A stretch of 64,000 bases of DNA from Anthopleura xanthogrammica (lineage: Eukaryota; Cnidaria; Anthozoa; Actiniaria; Actiniidae). Of the stretch, positions 20,201 through 34,600 are shown piece after piece. Made by a program: the position numbers and the translations under genes. The stretch is taken from positions 6,873,840 through 6,937,839 of the forward strand of contig OZ025216.1 in assembly GCA_964019055.1 (NCBI GenBank), in the 5' to 3' direction. A model generated the notes under the pieces. That model was not told the DNA's origin and did no database searches. It saw nothing but the letters and a program-made list of their open reading frames with translations. The first letter of the stretch is position 1. Each line of letters begins with the position of its first letter.

Positions 20201-23200
20201 CCCATTTTTTTTCGCCAAAAAGTCGTGTTTTTATCTCAAGAGGTATTTTCAGGAGCAAAAAGTGGGGGTTTCAGCCAACCGGTCACGCCGTCAGCGAAAA
20301 ATCTGGTTTTGAGAGCCAAAATAGCCATTTTTCAGTTTTTGGGGCTAAAAAGGTTTTTTTCCCAGCAAAACAGTGTTTTGGACACCGAAAATGTGCTTTT
20401 CTCGGCCAAAGGGTGCGTTTAGCAGTGAAAACGTCGTGTTTGGACCAAGAGAAAATTCTCAGCAAAATTCCAATTTGGTCAGCAAAAAACAGTTTTTTTG
20501 ACCAAAAAGCACCTATTCTCAGCCAAAAGCCCATTTTTTTTCGCCAAAAAGTCGTGTTTTTATCTCAAGAGGTATTTTCAGGAGCAAAAAGTGGGGGTTT
20601 CAGCCAACCGGTCACGCCGTCAGCGAAAAACCTGGTTTTGAGAGCCAAAATAGCCATTTTTCAGTTTTTGGGGCTAAAAAGGTTTTTTTCCCAGCAAAAC
20701 AGTGTTTTGGACACCGAAAATGTGCTTTTCTCGGCCAAAGGGTGCGTTTAGCAGTGAAAACGTCGTGTTTGGACCAAGAGAAAATTCTCAGCAAAATTCC
20801 AATTTGGTCAGCAAAAAACAGTTTTTTTGACCAAAAAGCACCTATTCTCAGCCAAAACCCCATTTTTTTTCGCCAAAAAGTCGTGTTTTTATCTCAAGAG
20901 GGATTTTCAGGAGCAAAAAGTGGGGGTTTCAGCCTACCAGTCACGCCGTCAGCGAAAAACCTGGTTTTGAGAGCCAAAATAGCCATTTTTCAGTTTTTGG
21001 TGCTTAAAAGGTTTTTTCCCCAGCAAAACAGTGTTTTGGACACCGAAAATGTGCTTTTCTCGGCCAAAGGGTGCGTTTAGCAGTGAAAACGTCGTGTTTG
21101 GACCAAGAGAAAATTCTCAGCAAAATTCCAATTTGGTCAGCAAAAAACAGTTTTTTTGACCAAAAAGCACCTATTCTCAGCCAAAACCCCATTTTTTTTC
21201 GCCAAAAAGTCGTGTTTTTATCTCAAGAGGTATTTTCAGGAGCAAAAAGTGGGGGTTTCAGCCAACCGGTCACGCCGTCAGCGAAAAACCTGGTTTTGAG
21301 AGCCAAAATAGCCATTTTTCAGTTTTTGGGGCTAAAAAGGTTTTTTTCCCAGCAAAACAGTGTTTTGGACACCGAAAATGTGCTTTTCTCGGCCAAAGGG
21401 TGCGTTTAGCAGTGAAAACGTCGTGTTTGGACCAAGAGAAAATTCTCAGCAAAATTCCAATTTGGTCAGCAAAAAACAGTTTTTTTGACCAAAAAGCACC
21501 TATTCTCAGCCAAAACCCCATTTTTTTTTGCCAAAAAGTCGTGTTTTTATCTCAAGAGGGATTTTCAGGAGCAAAAAGTGGGGGTTTCAGCCAACCGGTC
21601 ACGCCGTCAGCGAAAAACCTGGTTTTGAGAGCCAAAATAGCCATTTTTCAGTTTTTGGGGCTAAAAAGGTTTTTTTCCCAGCAAAACAGTGTTTTGGACA
21701 CCGAAAATGTGCTTTTCTCGGCCAAAGGGTGCGTTTAGCAGTGAAAACGTCGTGTTTGGACCAAGAGAAAATTCTCAGCAAAATTCCAATTTGGTCAGCA
21801 AAAAACAGTTTTTTTGACCAAAAAGCACCTATTCTCAGCCAAAACCCCATTTTTTTTCGCCAAAAAGTCGTGTTTTTATCTCAAGAGGGATTTTCAGGAG
21901 CAAAAAGTGGGGGTTTCAGCCAACCGGTCACGCCGTCAGCGAAAAACCTGGTTTTGAGAGCCAAAATAGCCATTTTTCAGTTTTTGGGGCTAAAAAGGTT
22001 TTTTTCCCAGCAAAACAGTGTTTTGGACACCGAAAATGTGCTTTTCTCGGCCAAAGGGTGCGTTTAGCAGTGAAAACGTCGTGTTTGGACCAAGAGAAAA
22101 TTCTCAGCAAAATTCCAATTTGGTCAGCAAAAAACAGTTTTTTTGACCAAAAAGCACCTATTCTCAGCCAAAACCCCATTTTTTTTCGCCAAAAAGTCGT
22201 GTTTTTATCTCAAGAGGGATTTTCAGGAGCAAAAAGTGGGGGTTTCAGCCAACCGGTCACGCCGTCAGCGAAAAACCTGGTTTTGAGAGCCAAAATAACC
22301 ATTTTTCAGTTTTTGGGGCTAAAAAGGTTTTTTTCCCAGCAAAACAGTGTTTTGGACACCGAAAATGTGCTTTTCTCGGCCAAAGGGTGCGTTTAGCAGT
22401 GAAAACGTCGTGTTTGGACCAAGAGAAAATTCTCAGCAAAATTCCAATTTGGTCAGCAAAAAACAGTTTTTTTTGACCAAAAAGCACCTATTCTCAGCCA
22501 AAACCCCATTTTTTTTCGCCAAAAAGTCGTGTTTTTATCTCAAGAGGTATTTTCAGGAGCAAAAAGTGGGGGTTTCAGCCAACCGGTCACGCCGTCAGCG
22601 AAAAACCTGGTTTTGAGAGCCAAAATAGCCATTTTTCAGTTTTTGGGGCTAAAAAGGTTTTTTTCCCAGCAAAACAGTGTTTTGGACACCGAAAATGTGC
22701 TTTTCTCGGCCAAAGGGTGCGTTTAGCAGTGAAAACGTCGTGTTTGGACCAAGAGAAAATTCTCAGCAAAATTCCAATTTGGTCAGCAAAAAACAGTTTT
22801 TTTAACCAAAAAGCACCTATTCTCAGCCAAAACCCCATTTTTTTTCGCCAAAAAGTCGTGTTTTTATCTCAAGAGGTATTTTCAGGAGCAAAAAGTGGGG
22901 GTTTCAGCCAACCGGTCACGCCGTCAGCGAAAAACCTGGTTTTGAGAGCCAAAATAGCCATTTTTCAGTTTTTGGGGCTAAAAAGGTTTTTTTCCCAGCA
23001 AAACAGTGTTTTGGACACCGAAAATGTGCTTTTCTCGGCCAAAGGGTGCGTTTAGCAGTGAAAACGTCGTGTTTGGACCAAGAGAAAATTCTCAGCAAAA
23101 TTCCAATTTGGTCAGCAAAAAACAGTTTTTTTGACCAAAAAGCACCTATTCTCAGCCAAAACCCCATTTTTTTTCGCCAAAAAGTCGTGTTTTTATCTCA

Positions 23201-25680
23201 AGAGGGATTTTCAGGAGCAAAAAGTGGGGGTTTCAGCCAACCGGTCACGCCGTCAGCGAAAAACCTGGTTTTGAGAGCCAAAATAGCCATTTTTCAGTTT
23301 TTGGGGCTAAAAAGGTTTTTTTCCCAGCAAAACAGTGTTTTGGACACCGAAAATGTGCTTTTCTCGGCCAAAGGGTGCGTTTAGCAGTGAAAACGTCGTG
23401 TTTGGACCAAGAGAAAATTCTCAGCAAAATTCCAATTTGGTCAGCAAAAAACAGTTTTTTTGACCAAAAAGCACCTATTCTCAGCCAAAACCCCATTTTT
23501 TTTCGCCAAAAAGTCGTGTTTTTATCTCAAGAGGTATTTTCAGGAGCAAAAAGTGGGGGTTTCAGCCAACCGGTCACGCCGTCAGCGAAAAACCTGGTTT
23601 TGAGAGCCAAAATAGCCATTTTTCAGTTTTTGGGGCTAAAAAGGTTTTTTTCCCAGCAAAACAGTGTTTTGGACACCGAAAATGTGCTTTTCTCGGCCAA
23701 AGGGTGCGTTTAGCAGTGAAAACGTCGTGTTTGGACCAAGAGAAAATTCTCAGCAAAATTCCAATTTGGTCAGCAAAAAACAGTTTTTTTGACCAAAAAG
23801 CACCTATTCTCAGCCAAAACCCCATTTTTTTTCGCCAAAAAGTCGTGTTTTTATCTCAAGAGGGATTTTCAGGAGCAAAAAGTGGGGGTTTCAGCCAACC
23901 GGTCACGCCGTCAGCGAAAAACCTGGTTTTGAGAGCCAAAATAGCCATTTTTCAGTTTTTGGGGCTCAAAAGGTTTTTTTCCCACCAAAACAGTATTTTG
24001 GACACCGAAAATGTGCTTTTCTCGGCCAAAGGGTGCGTTTAGCAGTGAAAACGTCGTGTTTGGACCAAGAGAAAATTCTCAGCAAAATTCCAATTTGGTC
24101 AGCAAAAAACAGTTTTTTTGACCAAAAAGCACCTATTCTCAGCCAAAACCCCATTTTTTTTCGCCAAAAAGTCGTGTTTTTATCTCAAGAGGTATTTTCA
24201 GGAGCAAAAAGTGGGGGTTTCAGCCAACCGGTCACGCCGTCAGCGAAAAACCTGGTTTTGAGAGCCAAAATAGCCATTTTTCAGTTTTTGGGGCTAAAAA
24301 GGTTTTTTTCCCAGCAAAACAGTGTTTTGGACACCGAAAATGTGCTTTTCTCGGCCAAAGGGTGCGTTTAGCAGTGAAAACGTCGTGTTTGGACCAAGAG
24401 AAAATTCTCAGCAAAATTCCAATTTGGTCAGCAAAAAACAGTTTTTTTGACCAAAAAGCACCTATTCTCAGCCAAAACCCCATTTTTTTTCGCCAAAAAG
24501 TCGTGTTTTTATCTCAAGAGGGATTTTCAGGAGCAAAAAGTGGGGGTTTCAGCCAACCGGTCACGCCGTCAGCGAAAAACCTGGTTTTGAGAGCCAAAAT
24601 AGCCATTTTTCAGTTTTTGGGGCTAAAAAGGTTTTTTTCCCAGCAAAACAGTGTTTTGGACACCGAAAATGTGCTTTTCTCGGCCAAAGGGTGCGTTTAG
24701 CAGTGAAAACGTCGTGTTTGGACCAAGAGAAAATTCTCAGCAAAATTCCAATTTGGTCAGCAAAAAACAGTTTTTTTGACCAAAAAGCACCTATTCTCAG
24801 CCAAAACCCCATTTTTTTTTCACCAAAAAGTCGTGTTTTTATCTCAAGAGGTATTTTCAGGAGCAAAAAGTGGGGGTTTCAGCCAACCGGTCACGCCGTC
24901 AGCGAAAAACCTGGTTTTGAGAGCCAAAATAGCCATTTTTCAGTTTTTGGGGCTAAAAAGGTTTTTTTCCCAGCAAAACAGTGTTTTGGACACCGAAAAT
25001 GTGCTTTTCTCGGCCAAAGGGTGCGTTTAGCAGTGAAAACGTCGTGTTTGGACCAAGAGAAAATTCTCAGCAAAATTCCAATTTGGTCAGCAAAAAACAG
25101 TTTTTTTGACCAAAAAGCACCTATTCTCAGCCAAAACCCCATTTTTTTTCGCCAAAAAGTCGTGTTTTTATCTCAAGAGGTATTTTCAGGAGCAAAAAGT
25201 GGGGGTTTCAGCCAACCGGTCACGCCGTCAGCGAAAAACCTGGTTTTGAGAGCCAAAATAGCCATTTTTCAGTTTTTGGGGCTAAAAAGGTTTTTTTTCC
25301 CAGCAAAACAGTGTTTTGGACACCGAAAATGTGCTTTTCTCGGCCAAAGGGTGCGTTTAGCAGTGAAAACGTCGTGTTTGGACCAAGAGAAAATTCTCAG
25401 CAAAATTCCAATTTGGTCAGCAAAAAACAGTTTTTTTGACCAAAAAGCACCTATTCTCAGCCAAAACCCCATTTTTTTTCGCCAAAAAGTCGTGTTTTTA
25501 TCTCAAGAGGTATTTTCAGGAGCAAAAAGTGGGGGTTTCAGCCAACCGGTCACGCCGTCAGCGAAAAACCTGGTTTTGAGAGCCAAAATAGCCATTTTTC
25601 AGTTTTTGGGGCTAAAAAGGTTTTTTTCCCAGCAAAACAGTGTTTTGGACACCGAAAATGTGCTTTTCTCGGCCAAAGGG
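5287..25680. repeat. 329-bp satellite array, mixed block
   Basis: About 62 monomers, in phase and in the same orientation as the left block. There is no gene. Divergence is uneven. At about 7-12 kb and 17.5-21 kb, copies carry more substitutions and T-run length changes: an eighth or ninth T near monomer position 128, or T-to-C just before CCCAG near position 276. The stretches between are nearly consensus. The unit at 8236 is 327 bp because two bases are missing in its AAAACTGTTTT segment. The next three units (8563, 8893, 9223) are 330 bp. Other recurrent variants are T to G at monomer position 160 (GAGGGATTTT), frequent at 12.5-15.7 kb and 21.5-24.6 kb, and C to G in GCAAAATTGCAATTT near 6975, 8290 and 10265. 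Confidence 0.96.
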
Positions 25681-28600
25681 TGCGTTTAGCAGTGAAAACG
25701 TCGTGTTTGGACCAAGAGAAAATTCTCAGCAAAATTCCAATTTGGTCAGCAAAAAACAGTTTTTTTGACCAAAAAGCACCTATTCTCAGCCAAAACCCCA
25801 TTTTTTTTCGCCAAAAAGTCGTGTTTTTATCTCAAGAGGTATTTTCAGGAGCAAAAAGTGGGGGTTTCAGCCAACCGGTCACGCCGTCAGCGAAAAACCT
25901 GGTTTTGAGAGCCAAAATAGCCATTTTTCAGTTTTTGGGGCTAAGAAGGTTTTTTTCCCAGCAAAACAGTGTTTTGGACACCGAAAATGTGCTTTTCTCG
26001 GCCAAAGGGTGCGTTTAGCAGTGAAAACGTCGTGTTTGGACCAAGAGAAAATTCTCAGCAAAATTCCAATTTGGTCAGCAAAAAACAGTTTTTTTGACCA
26101 AAAAGCACCTATTCTCAGCCAAAACCCCATTTTTTTTCGCCAAAAAGTCGTGTTTTTATCTCAAGAGGTATTTTCAGGAGCAAAAAGTGGGGGTTTCAGC
26201 CAACCGGTCACGCCGTCAGCGAAAAACCTGGTTTTGAGAGCCAAAATAGCCATTTTTCAGTTTTTGGGGCTAAAAAGGTTTTTTTCCCAGCAAAACAGTG
26301 TTTTGGACACCGAAAATGTGCTTTTCTCGGCCAAAGGGTGCGTTTAGCAGTGAAAACGTCGTGTTTGGACCAAGAGAAAATTCTCAGCAAAATTCCAATT
26401 TGGTCAGCAAAAAACAGTTTTTTTGACCAAAAAGCACCTATTCTCAGCCAAAACCCCATTTTTTTCGCCAAAAAGTCGTGTTTTTATCTCAAGAGGTATT
26501 TTCAGGAGCAAAAAGTGGGGGTTTCAGCCAACCGGTCACGCCGTCAGCGAAAAACCTGGTTTTGAGAGCCAAAATAGCCATTTTTCAGTTTTTGGGGCTA
26601 AGAAGGTTTTTTTCCCAGCAAAACAGTGTTTTGGACACCGAAAATGTGCTTTTCTCGGCCAAAGGGTGCGTTTAGCAGTGAAAACGTCGTGTTTGGACCA
26701 AGAGAAAATTCTCAGCAAAATTCCAATTTGGTCAGCAAAAAACAGTTTTTTTGACCAAAAAGCACCTATTCTCAGCCAAAACCCCATTTTTTTTCGCCAA
26801 AAAGTCGTGTTTTTATCTCAAGAGGTATTTTCAGGAGCAAAAAGTGGGGGTTTCAGCCAACCGGTCACGCCGTCAGCGAAAAACCTGGTTTTGAGAGCCA
26901 AAATAGCCATTTTTCAGTTTTTGGGGCTAAGAAGGTTTTTTCCCCAGCAAAACAGTGTTTTGGACACCGAAAATGTGCTTTTCTCGGCCAAAGGGTGCGT
27001 TTAGCAGTGAAAACGTCGTGTTTGGACCAAGAGAAAATTCTCAGCAAAATTCCAATTTGGTCAGCAAAAAACAGTTTTTTTGACCAAAAAGCACCTATTC
27101 TCAGCCAAAACCCCATTTTTTTTCGCCAAAAAGTCGTGTTTTTATCTCAAGAGGTATTTTCAGGAGCAAAAAGTGGGGGTTTCAGCCAACCGGTCACGCC
27201 GTCAGCGAAAAACCTGGTTTTGAGAGCCAAAATAGCCATTTTTCAGTTTTTGGGGCTAAAAAGGTTTTTTTCCCAGCAAAACAGTGTTTTGGACACCAAA
27301 AATGTGCTTTTCTCGGCCAAAGGGTGTGTTTAGCAGTGAAAACGTCGTGTTTGGACCAAGAGAAAATTCTCAGCAAAATTCCAATTTGGTCAGCAAAAAA
27401 CAGTTTTTTTGACCAAAAAGCACCTATTCTCAGCCAAAACCCCATTTTTTTTCGCCAAAAAGTCGTGTTTTTATCTCAAGAGGTATTTTCAGGAGCAAAA
27501 AGTGGGGGTTTCAGCCAACCGGTCACGCCGTCAGCGAAAAACCTGGTTTTGAGAGCCAAAATAGCCATTTTTCAGTTTTTGGGGCTAAGAAGGTTTTTTT
27601 CCCAGCAAAACAGTGTTTTGGACACCGAAAATGTGCTTTTCTCGGCCAAAGGGTGCGTTTAGCAGTGAAAACGTCGTGTTTGGACCAAGAGAAAATTCTC
27701 AGCAAAATTCCAATTTGGTCAGCAAAAAACAGTTTTTTTGACCAAAAAGCACCTATTCTCAGCCAAAACCCCATATTTTTTCGCCAAAAAGTCGTGTTTT
27801 TATCTCAAGAGGTATTTTCAGGAGCAAAAAGTGGGGGTTTCAGCCAACCGGTCACGCCGTCAGCGAAAAACCTGGTTTTGAGAGCCAAAATAGCCATTTT
27901 TCAGTTTTTGGGGCTAAGAAGGTTTTTTTCCCAGCAAAACAGTGTTTTGGACACCGAAAATGTGCTTTTCTCGGCCAAAGGGTGCGTTTAGCAGTGAAAA
28001 CGTCGTGTTTGGACCAAGAGAAAATTCTCAGCAAAATTCCAATTTGGTCAGCAAAAAACAGTTTTTTTGACCAAAAAGCACCTATTCTCAGCCAAAACCC
28101 CATTTTTTTTCGCCAAAAAGTCGTGTTTTTATCTCAAGAGGTATTTTCAGGAGCAAAAAGTGGGGGTTTCAGCCAACCGGTCACGCCGTCAGCGAAAAAC
28201 CTGGTTTTGAGAGCCAAAATAGCCATTTTTCAGTTTTTGGGGCTAAAAAGGTTTTTTTCCCAGCAAAACAGTGTTTTGGACACCGAAAATGTGCTTTTCT
28301 CGGCCAAAGGGTGCGTTTAGCAGTGAAAACGTCGTGTTTGGACCAAGAGAAAATTCTCAGCAAAATTCCAATTTGGTCAGCAAAAAACAGTTTTTTTGAC
28401 CAAAAAGCACCTATTCTCAGCCAAAACCCAATTTTTTTTCGCCAAAAAGTCGTGTTTTTATCTCAAGAGGTATTTTCAGGAGCAAAAAGTGGGGGTTTCA
28501 GCCAACCGGTCACGCCGTCAGCGAAAAACCTGGTTTTGAGAGCCAAAATAGCCATTTTTCAGTTTTTGGGGCTAAGAAGGTTTTTTCCCCAGCAAAACAG

Positions 28601-31600
28601 TGTTTTGGACACCGAAAATGTGCTTTTCTCGGCCAAAGGGTGCGTTTAGCAGTGAAAACGTCGTGTTTGGACCAAGAGAAAATTCTCAGCAAAATTCCAA
28701 TTTGGTCAGCAAAAAACAGTTTTTTTGACCAAAAAGCACCTATTCTCAGCCAAAACCCCATTTTTTTTCGCCAAAAAGTCGTGATTTTATCTCAAGAGGT
28801 ATTTTCAGGAGCAAAAAGTGGGGGTTTCAGCCAACCGGTCACGCCGTCAGCGAAAAACCTGGTTTTGAGAGCCAAAATAGCCATTTTTCAGTTTTTGGGG
28901 CTAAAAAGGTTTTTTTCCCAGCAAAACAGTGTTTTGGACACCGAAAATGTGCTTTTCTCGGCCAAAGGGTGCGTTTAGCAGTGAAAACGTCGTGTTTGGA
29001 CCAAGAGAAAATTCTCAGCAAAATTCCAATTTGGTCAGCAAAAAACAGTTTTTTTGACCAAAAAGCACCTATTCTCAGCCAAAACCCCATTTTTTTTCGC
29101 CAAAAAGTCGTGTTTTTATCTCAAGAGGTATTTTCAGGAGCAAAAAGTGGGGGTTTCAGCCAACCGGTCACGCCGTCAGCGAAAAACCTGGTTTTGAGAG
29201 CCAAAATAGCCATTTTTCAGTTTTTGGGGCTAAAAAGGTTTTTTTTCCCAGCAAAACAGTGTTTTGGACACCGAAAATGTGCTTTTCTCGGCCAAAGGGT
29301 GCGTTTAGCAGTGAAAACGTCGTGTTTGGACCAAGAGAAAATTCTCAGCAAAATTCCAATTTGGTCAGCAAAAAACAGTTTTTTTGACCAAAAAGCACCT
29401 ATTCTCAGCCAAAACCCCATTTTTTTTCGCCAAAAAGTCGTGTTTTTATCTCAAGAGGGATTTTCAGGAGCAAAAAGTGGGGGTTTCAGCCAACCGGTCA
29501 CGCCGTCAGCGAAAAACCTGGTTTTGAGAGCCAAAATAGCCATTTTTCAGTTTTTGGGGCTAAAAAGGTTTTTTTCCCAGCAAAACAGTGTTTTGGACAC
29601 CGAAAATGTGCTTTTCTCGGCCAAAGGGTGCGTTTAGCAGTGAAAACGTCGTGTTTGGACCAAGAGAAAATTCTCAGCAAAATTCCAATTTGGTCAGCAA
29701 AAAACAGTTTTTTTGACCAAAAAGCACCTATTCTCAGCCAAAACCCCATTTTTTTTCGCCAAAAAGTCGTGTTTTTATCTCAAGAGGTATTTTCAGGAGC
29801 AAAAAGTGGGGGTTTCAGCCAACCGGTCACGCCGTCAGCGAAAAACCTGGTTTTGAGAGCCAAAATAGCCATTTTTCAGTTTTTGGGGCTAAAAAGGTTT
29901 TTTTCCCAGCAAAACAGTGTTTTGGACACCGAAAATGTGCTTTTCTCGGCCAAAGGGTGCGTTTAGCAGTGAAAACGTCGTGTTTGGACCAAGAGAAAAT
30001 TCTCAGCAAAATTCCAATTTGGTCAGCAAAAAACAGTTTTTTTGACCAAAAAGCACCTATTCTCAGCCAAAACCCCATTTTTTTTCGCCAAAAAGTCGTG
30101 TTTTTATCTCAAGAGGTATTTTCAGGAGCAAAAAGTGGGGGTTTCAGCCAACCGGTCACGCCGTCAGCGAAAAACCTGGTTTTGAGAGCCAAAATAGCCA
30201 TTTTTCAGTTTTTGGGGCTAAGAAGGTTTTTTTTCCAGCAAAACAGTGTTTTGGACACCGAAAATGTGCTTTTCTCGGCCAAAGGGTGCGTTTAGCAGTG
30301 AAAACGTCGTGTTTGGACCAAGAGAAAATTCTCAGCAAAATTCCAATTTGGTCAGCAAAAAACAGTTTTTTTGACCAAAAAGCACCTATTCTCAGCCAAA
30401 ACCCCATTTTTTTTCGCCAAAAAGTCGTGTTTTTATCTCAAGAGGTATTTTCAGGAGCAAAAAGTGGGGGTTTCAGCCAACCGGTCACGCCGTCAGCGAA
30501 AAACCTGGTTTTGAGAGCCAAAATAGCCATTTTTCAGTTTTTGGGGCTAAAAAGGTTTTTTTCCCAGCAAAACAGTGTTTTGGACACCGAAAATGTGCTT
30601 TTGTCGGCCAAAGGGTGCGTTTAGCAGTGAAAACGTCGTGTTTGGACCAAGAGAAAATTCTCAGCAAAATTCCAATTTGGTCAGCAAAAAACAGTTTTTT
30701 TGACCAAAAAGCACCTATTCTCAGCCAAAACCCCATTTTTTTTCGCCAAAAAGTCGTGTTTTTATCTCAAGAGGTATTTTCAGGAGCAAAAAGTGGGGGT
30801 TTCAGCCAACCGGTCACGCCGTCAGCGAAAAACCTGGTTTTGAGAGCCAAAATAGCCATTTTTCAGTTTTTGGGGCTAAAAAGGTTTTTTTCCCAGCAAA
30901 ACAGTGTTTTGGACACCGAAAATGTGCTTTTCTCGGCCAAAGGGTGTGTTTAGCAGTGAAAACGTCGTGTTTGGACCAAGAGAAAATTCTCAGCAAAATT
31001 CCAATTTGGTCAGCAAAAAACAGTTTTTTTGACCAAAAAGCACCTATTCTCAGCCAAAACCCCATTTTTTTTCGCCAAAAAGTCGTGTTTTTATCTCAAG
31101 AGGTATTTTCAGGAGCAAAAAGTGGGGGTTTCAGCCAACCGGTCACGCCGTCAGCGAAAAACCTGGTTTTGAGAGCCAAAATAGCCATTTTTCAGTTTTT
31201 GGGGCTAAGAAGGTTTTTTTCCCAGCAAAACAGTGTTTTGGACACCGAAAATGTGCTTTTCTCGGCCAAAGGGTGCGTTTAGCAGTGAAAACGTCGTGTT
31301 TGGACCAAGAGAAAATTCTCAGCAAAATTCCAATTTGGTCAGCAAAAAACAGTTTTTTTGACCAAAAAGCACCTATTCTCAGCCAAAACCCCATTTTTTT
31401 TCGCCAAAAAGTCGTGTTTTTATCTCAAGAGGTATTTTCAGGAGCAAAAAGTGGGGGTTTCAGCCAACCGGTCACGCCGTCAGCGAAAAACCTGGTTTTG
31501 AGAGCCAAAATAGCCATTTTTCAGTTTTTGGGGCTAAGAAGGTTTTTTCCCCAGCAAAACAGTGTTTTGGACACCGAAAATGTGCTTTTCTCGGCCAAAG

Positions 31601-34600
31601 GGTGCGTTTAGCAGTGAAAACGTCGTGTTTGGACCAAGAGAAAATTCTCAGCAAAATTCCAATTTGGTCAGCAAAAAACAGTTTTTTTGACCAAAAAGCA
31701 CCTATTCTCAGCCAAAACCCCATTTTTTTTCGCCAAAAAGTCGTGTTTTTATCTCAAGAGGTATTTTCAGGAGCAAAAAGTGGGGGTTTCAGCCAACCGG
31801 TCACGCCGTCAGCGAAAAACCTGGTTTTGAGAGCCAAAATAGCCATTTTTCAGTTTTTGGGGCTAAAAAGGTTTTTTTCCCAGCAAAACAGTGTTTTGGA
31901 CACCGAAAATGTGCTTTTCTCGGCCAAAGGGTGTGTTTAGCAGTGAAAACGTCGTGTTTGGACCAAGAGAAAATTCTCAGCAAAATTCCAATTTGGTCAG
32001 CAAAAAACAGTTTTTTTGACCAAAAAGCACCTATTCTCAGCCAAAACCCCATTTTTTTTCGCCAAAAAGTCGTGTTTTTATCTCAAGAGGGATTTTCAGG
32101 AGCAAAAAGTGGGGGTTTCAGCCAACCGGTCACGCCGTCAGCGAAAAACCTGGTTTTGAGAGCCAAAATAGCCATTTTTCAGTTTTTGGGGCTAAGAAGG
32201 TTTTTTTCCCAGCAAAACAGTGTTTTGGACACCGAAAATGTGCTTTTCTCGGCCAAAGGGTGCGTTTAGCAGTGAAAACGTCGTGTTTGGACCAAGAGAA
32301 AATTCTCAGCAAAATTCCAATTTGGTCAGCAAAAAACAGTTTTTTTGACCAAAAAGCACCTATTCTCAGCCAAAACCCCATTTTTTTTCGCCAAAAAGTC
32401 GTGTTTTTATCTCAAGAGGTATTTTCAGGAGCAAAAAGTGGGGGTTTCAGCCAACCGGTCACGCCGTCAGCGAAAAACCTGGTTTTGAGAGCCAAAATAG
32501 CCATTTTTCAGTTTTTGGGGCTAAAAAGGTTTTTTTCCCAGCAAAACAGTGTTTTGGACACCGAAAATGTGCTTTTCTCGGCCAAAGGGTGCGTTTAGCA
32601 GTGAAAACGTCGTGTTTGGACCAAGAGAAAATTCTCAGCAAAATTCCAATTTGGTCAGCAAAAAACAGTTTTTTTGACCAAAAAGCACCTATTCTCAGCC
32701 AAAACCCCATTTTTTTTCGCCAAAAAGTCGTGTTTTTATCTCAAGAGGTATTTTCAGGAGCAAAAAGTGGGGGTTTCAGCCAACCGGTCACGCCGTCAGC
32801 GAAAAACCTGGTTTTGAGAGCCAAAATAGCCATTTTTCAGTTTTTGGGGCTAAAAAGGTTTTTTTCCCAGCAAAACAGTGTTTTGGACACCGAAAATGTG
32901 CTTTTCTCGGCCAAAGGGTGCGTTTAGCAGTGAAAACGTCGTGTTTGGACCAAGAGAAAATTCTCAGCAAAATTCCAATTTGGTCAGCAAAAAACAGTTT
33001 TTTTGACCAAAAAGCACCTATTCTCAGCCAAAACCCCATTTTTTTTCGCCAAAAAGTCGTGTTTTTATCTCAAGAGGTATTTTCAGGAGCAAAAAGTGGG
33101 GGTTTCAGCCAACCGGTCACGCCGTCAGCGAAAAACCTGGTTTTGAGAGCCAAAATAGCCATTTTTCAGTTTTTGGGGCTAAAAAGGTTTTTTTCCCAGC
33201 AAAACAGTGTTTTGGACACCGAAAATGTGCTTTTCTCGGCCAAAGGGTGCGTTTAGCAGTGAAAACGTCGTGTTTGGACCAAGAGAAAATTCTCAGCAAA
33301 ATTCCAATTTGGTCAGCAAAAAACAGTTTTTTTGACCAAAAAGCACCTATTCTCAGCCAAAACCCCATTTTTTTTCGCCAAAAAGTCGTGTTTTTATCTC
33401 AAGAGGTATTTTCAGGAGCAAAAAGTGGGGGTTTCAGCCAACCGGTCACGCCGTCAGCGAAAAACCTGGTTTTGAGAGCCAAAATAGCCATTTTTCAGTT
33501 TTTGGGGCTAAAAAGGTTTTTTTCCCAGCAAAACAGTGTTTTGGACACCGAAAATGTGCTTTTCTCGGCCAAAGGGTGTGTTTAGCAGTGAAAACGTCGT
33601 GTTTGGACCAAGAGAAAATTCTCAGCAAAATTCCAATTTGGTCAGCAAAAAACAGTTTTTTTGACCAAAAAGCACCTATTCTCAGCCAAAACCCCATTTT
33701 TTTTCGCCAAAAAGTCGTGTTTTTATCTCAAGAGGGATTTTCAGGAGCAAAAAGTGGGGGTTTCAGCCAACCGGTCACGCCGTCAGCGAAAAACCTGGTT
33801 TTGAGAGCCAAAATAGCCATTTTTCAGTTTTTGGGGCTAAGAAGGTTTTTTTCCCAGCAAAACAGTGTTTTGGACACCGAAAATGTGCTTTTCTCGGCCA
33901 AAGGGTGCGTTTAGCAGTGAAAACGTCGTGTTTGGACCAAGAGAAAATTCTCAGCAAAATTCCAATTTGGTCAGCAAAAAACAGTTTTTTTGACCAAAAA
34001 GCACCTATTCTCAGCCAAAACCCCATTTTTTTTCGCCAAAAAGTCGTGTTTTTATCTCAAGAGGTATTTTCAGGAGCAAAAAGTGGGGGTTTCAGCCAAC
34101 CGGTCACGCCGTCAGCGAAAAACCTGGTTTTGAGAGCCAAAATAGCCATTTTTCAGTTTTTGGGGCTAAAAAGGTTTTTTTCCCAGCAAAACAGTGTTTT
34201 GGACACCGAAAATGTGCTTTTCTCGGCCAAAGGGTGCGTTTAGCAGTGAAAACGTCGTGTTTGGACCAAGAGAAAATTCTCAGCAAAATTCCAATTTGGT
34301 CAGCAAAAAACAGTTTTTTTGACCAAAAAGCACCTATTCTCAGCCAAAACCCCATTTTTTTTCGCCAAAAAGTCGTGTTTTTATCTCAAGAGGTATTTTC
34401 AGGAGCAAAAAGTGGGGGTTTCAGCCAACCGGTCACGCCGTCAGCGAAAAACCTGGTTTTGAGAGCCAAAATAGCCATTTTTCAGTTTTTGGGGCTAAAA
34501 AGGTTTTTTTCCCAGCAAAACAGTGTTTTGGACACCGAAAATGTGCTTTTCTCGGCCAAAGGGTGTGTTTAGCAGTGAAAACGTCGTGTTTGGACCAAGA

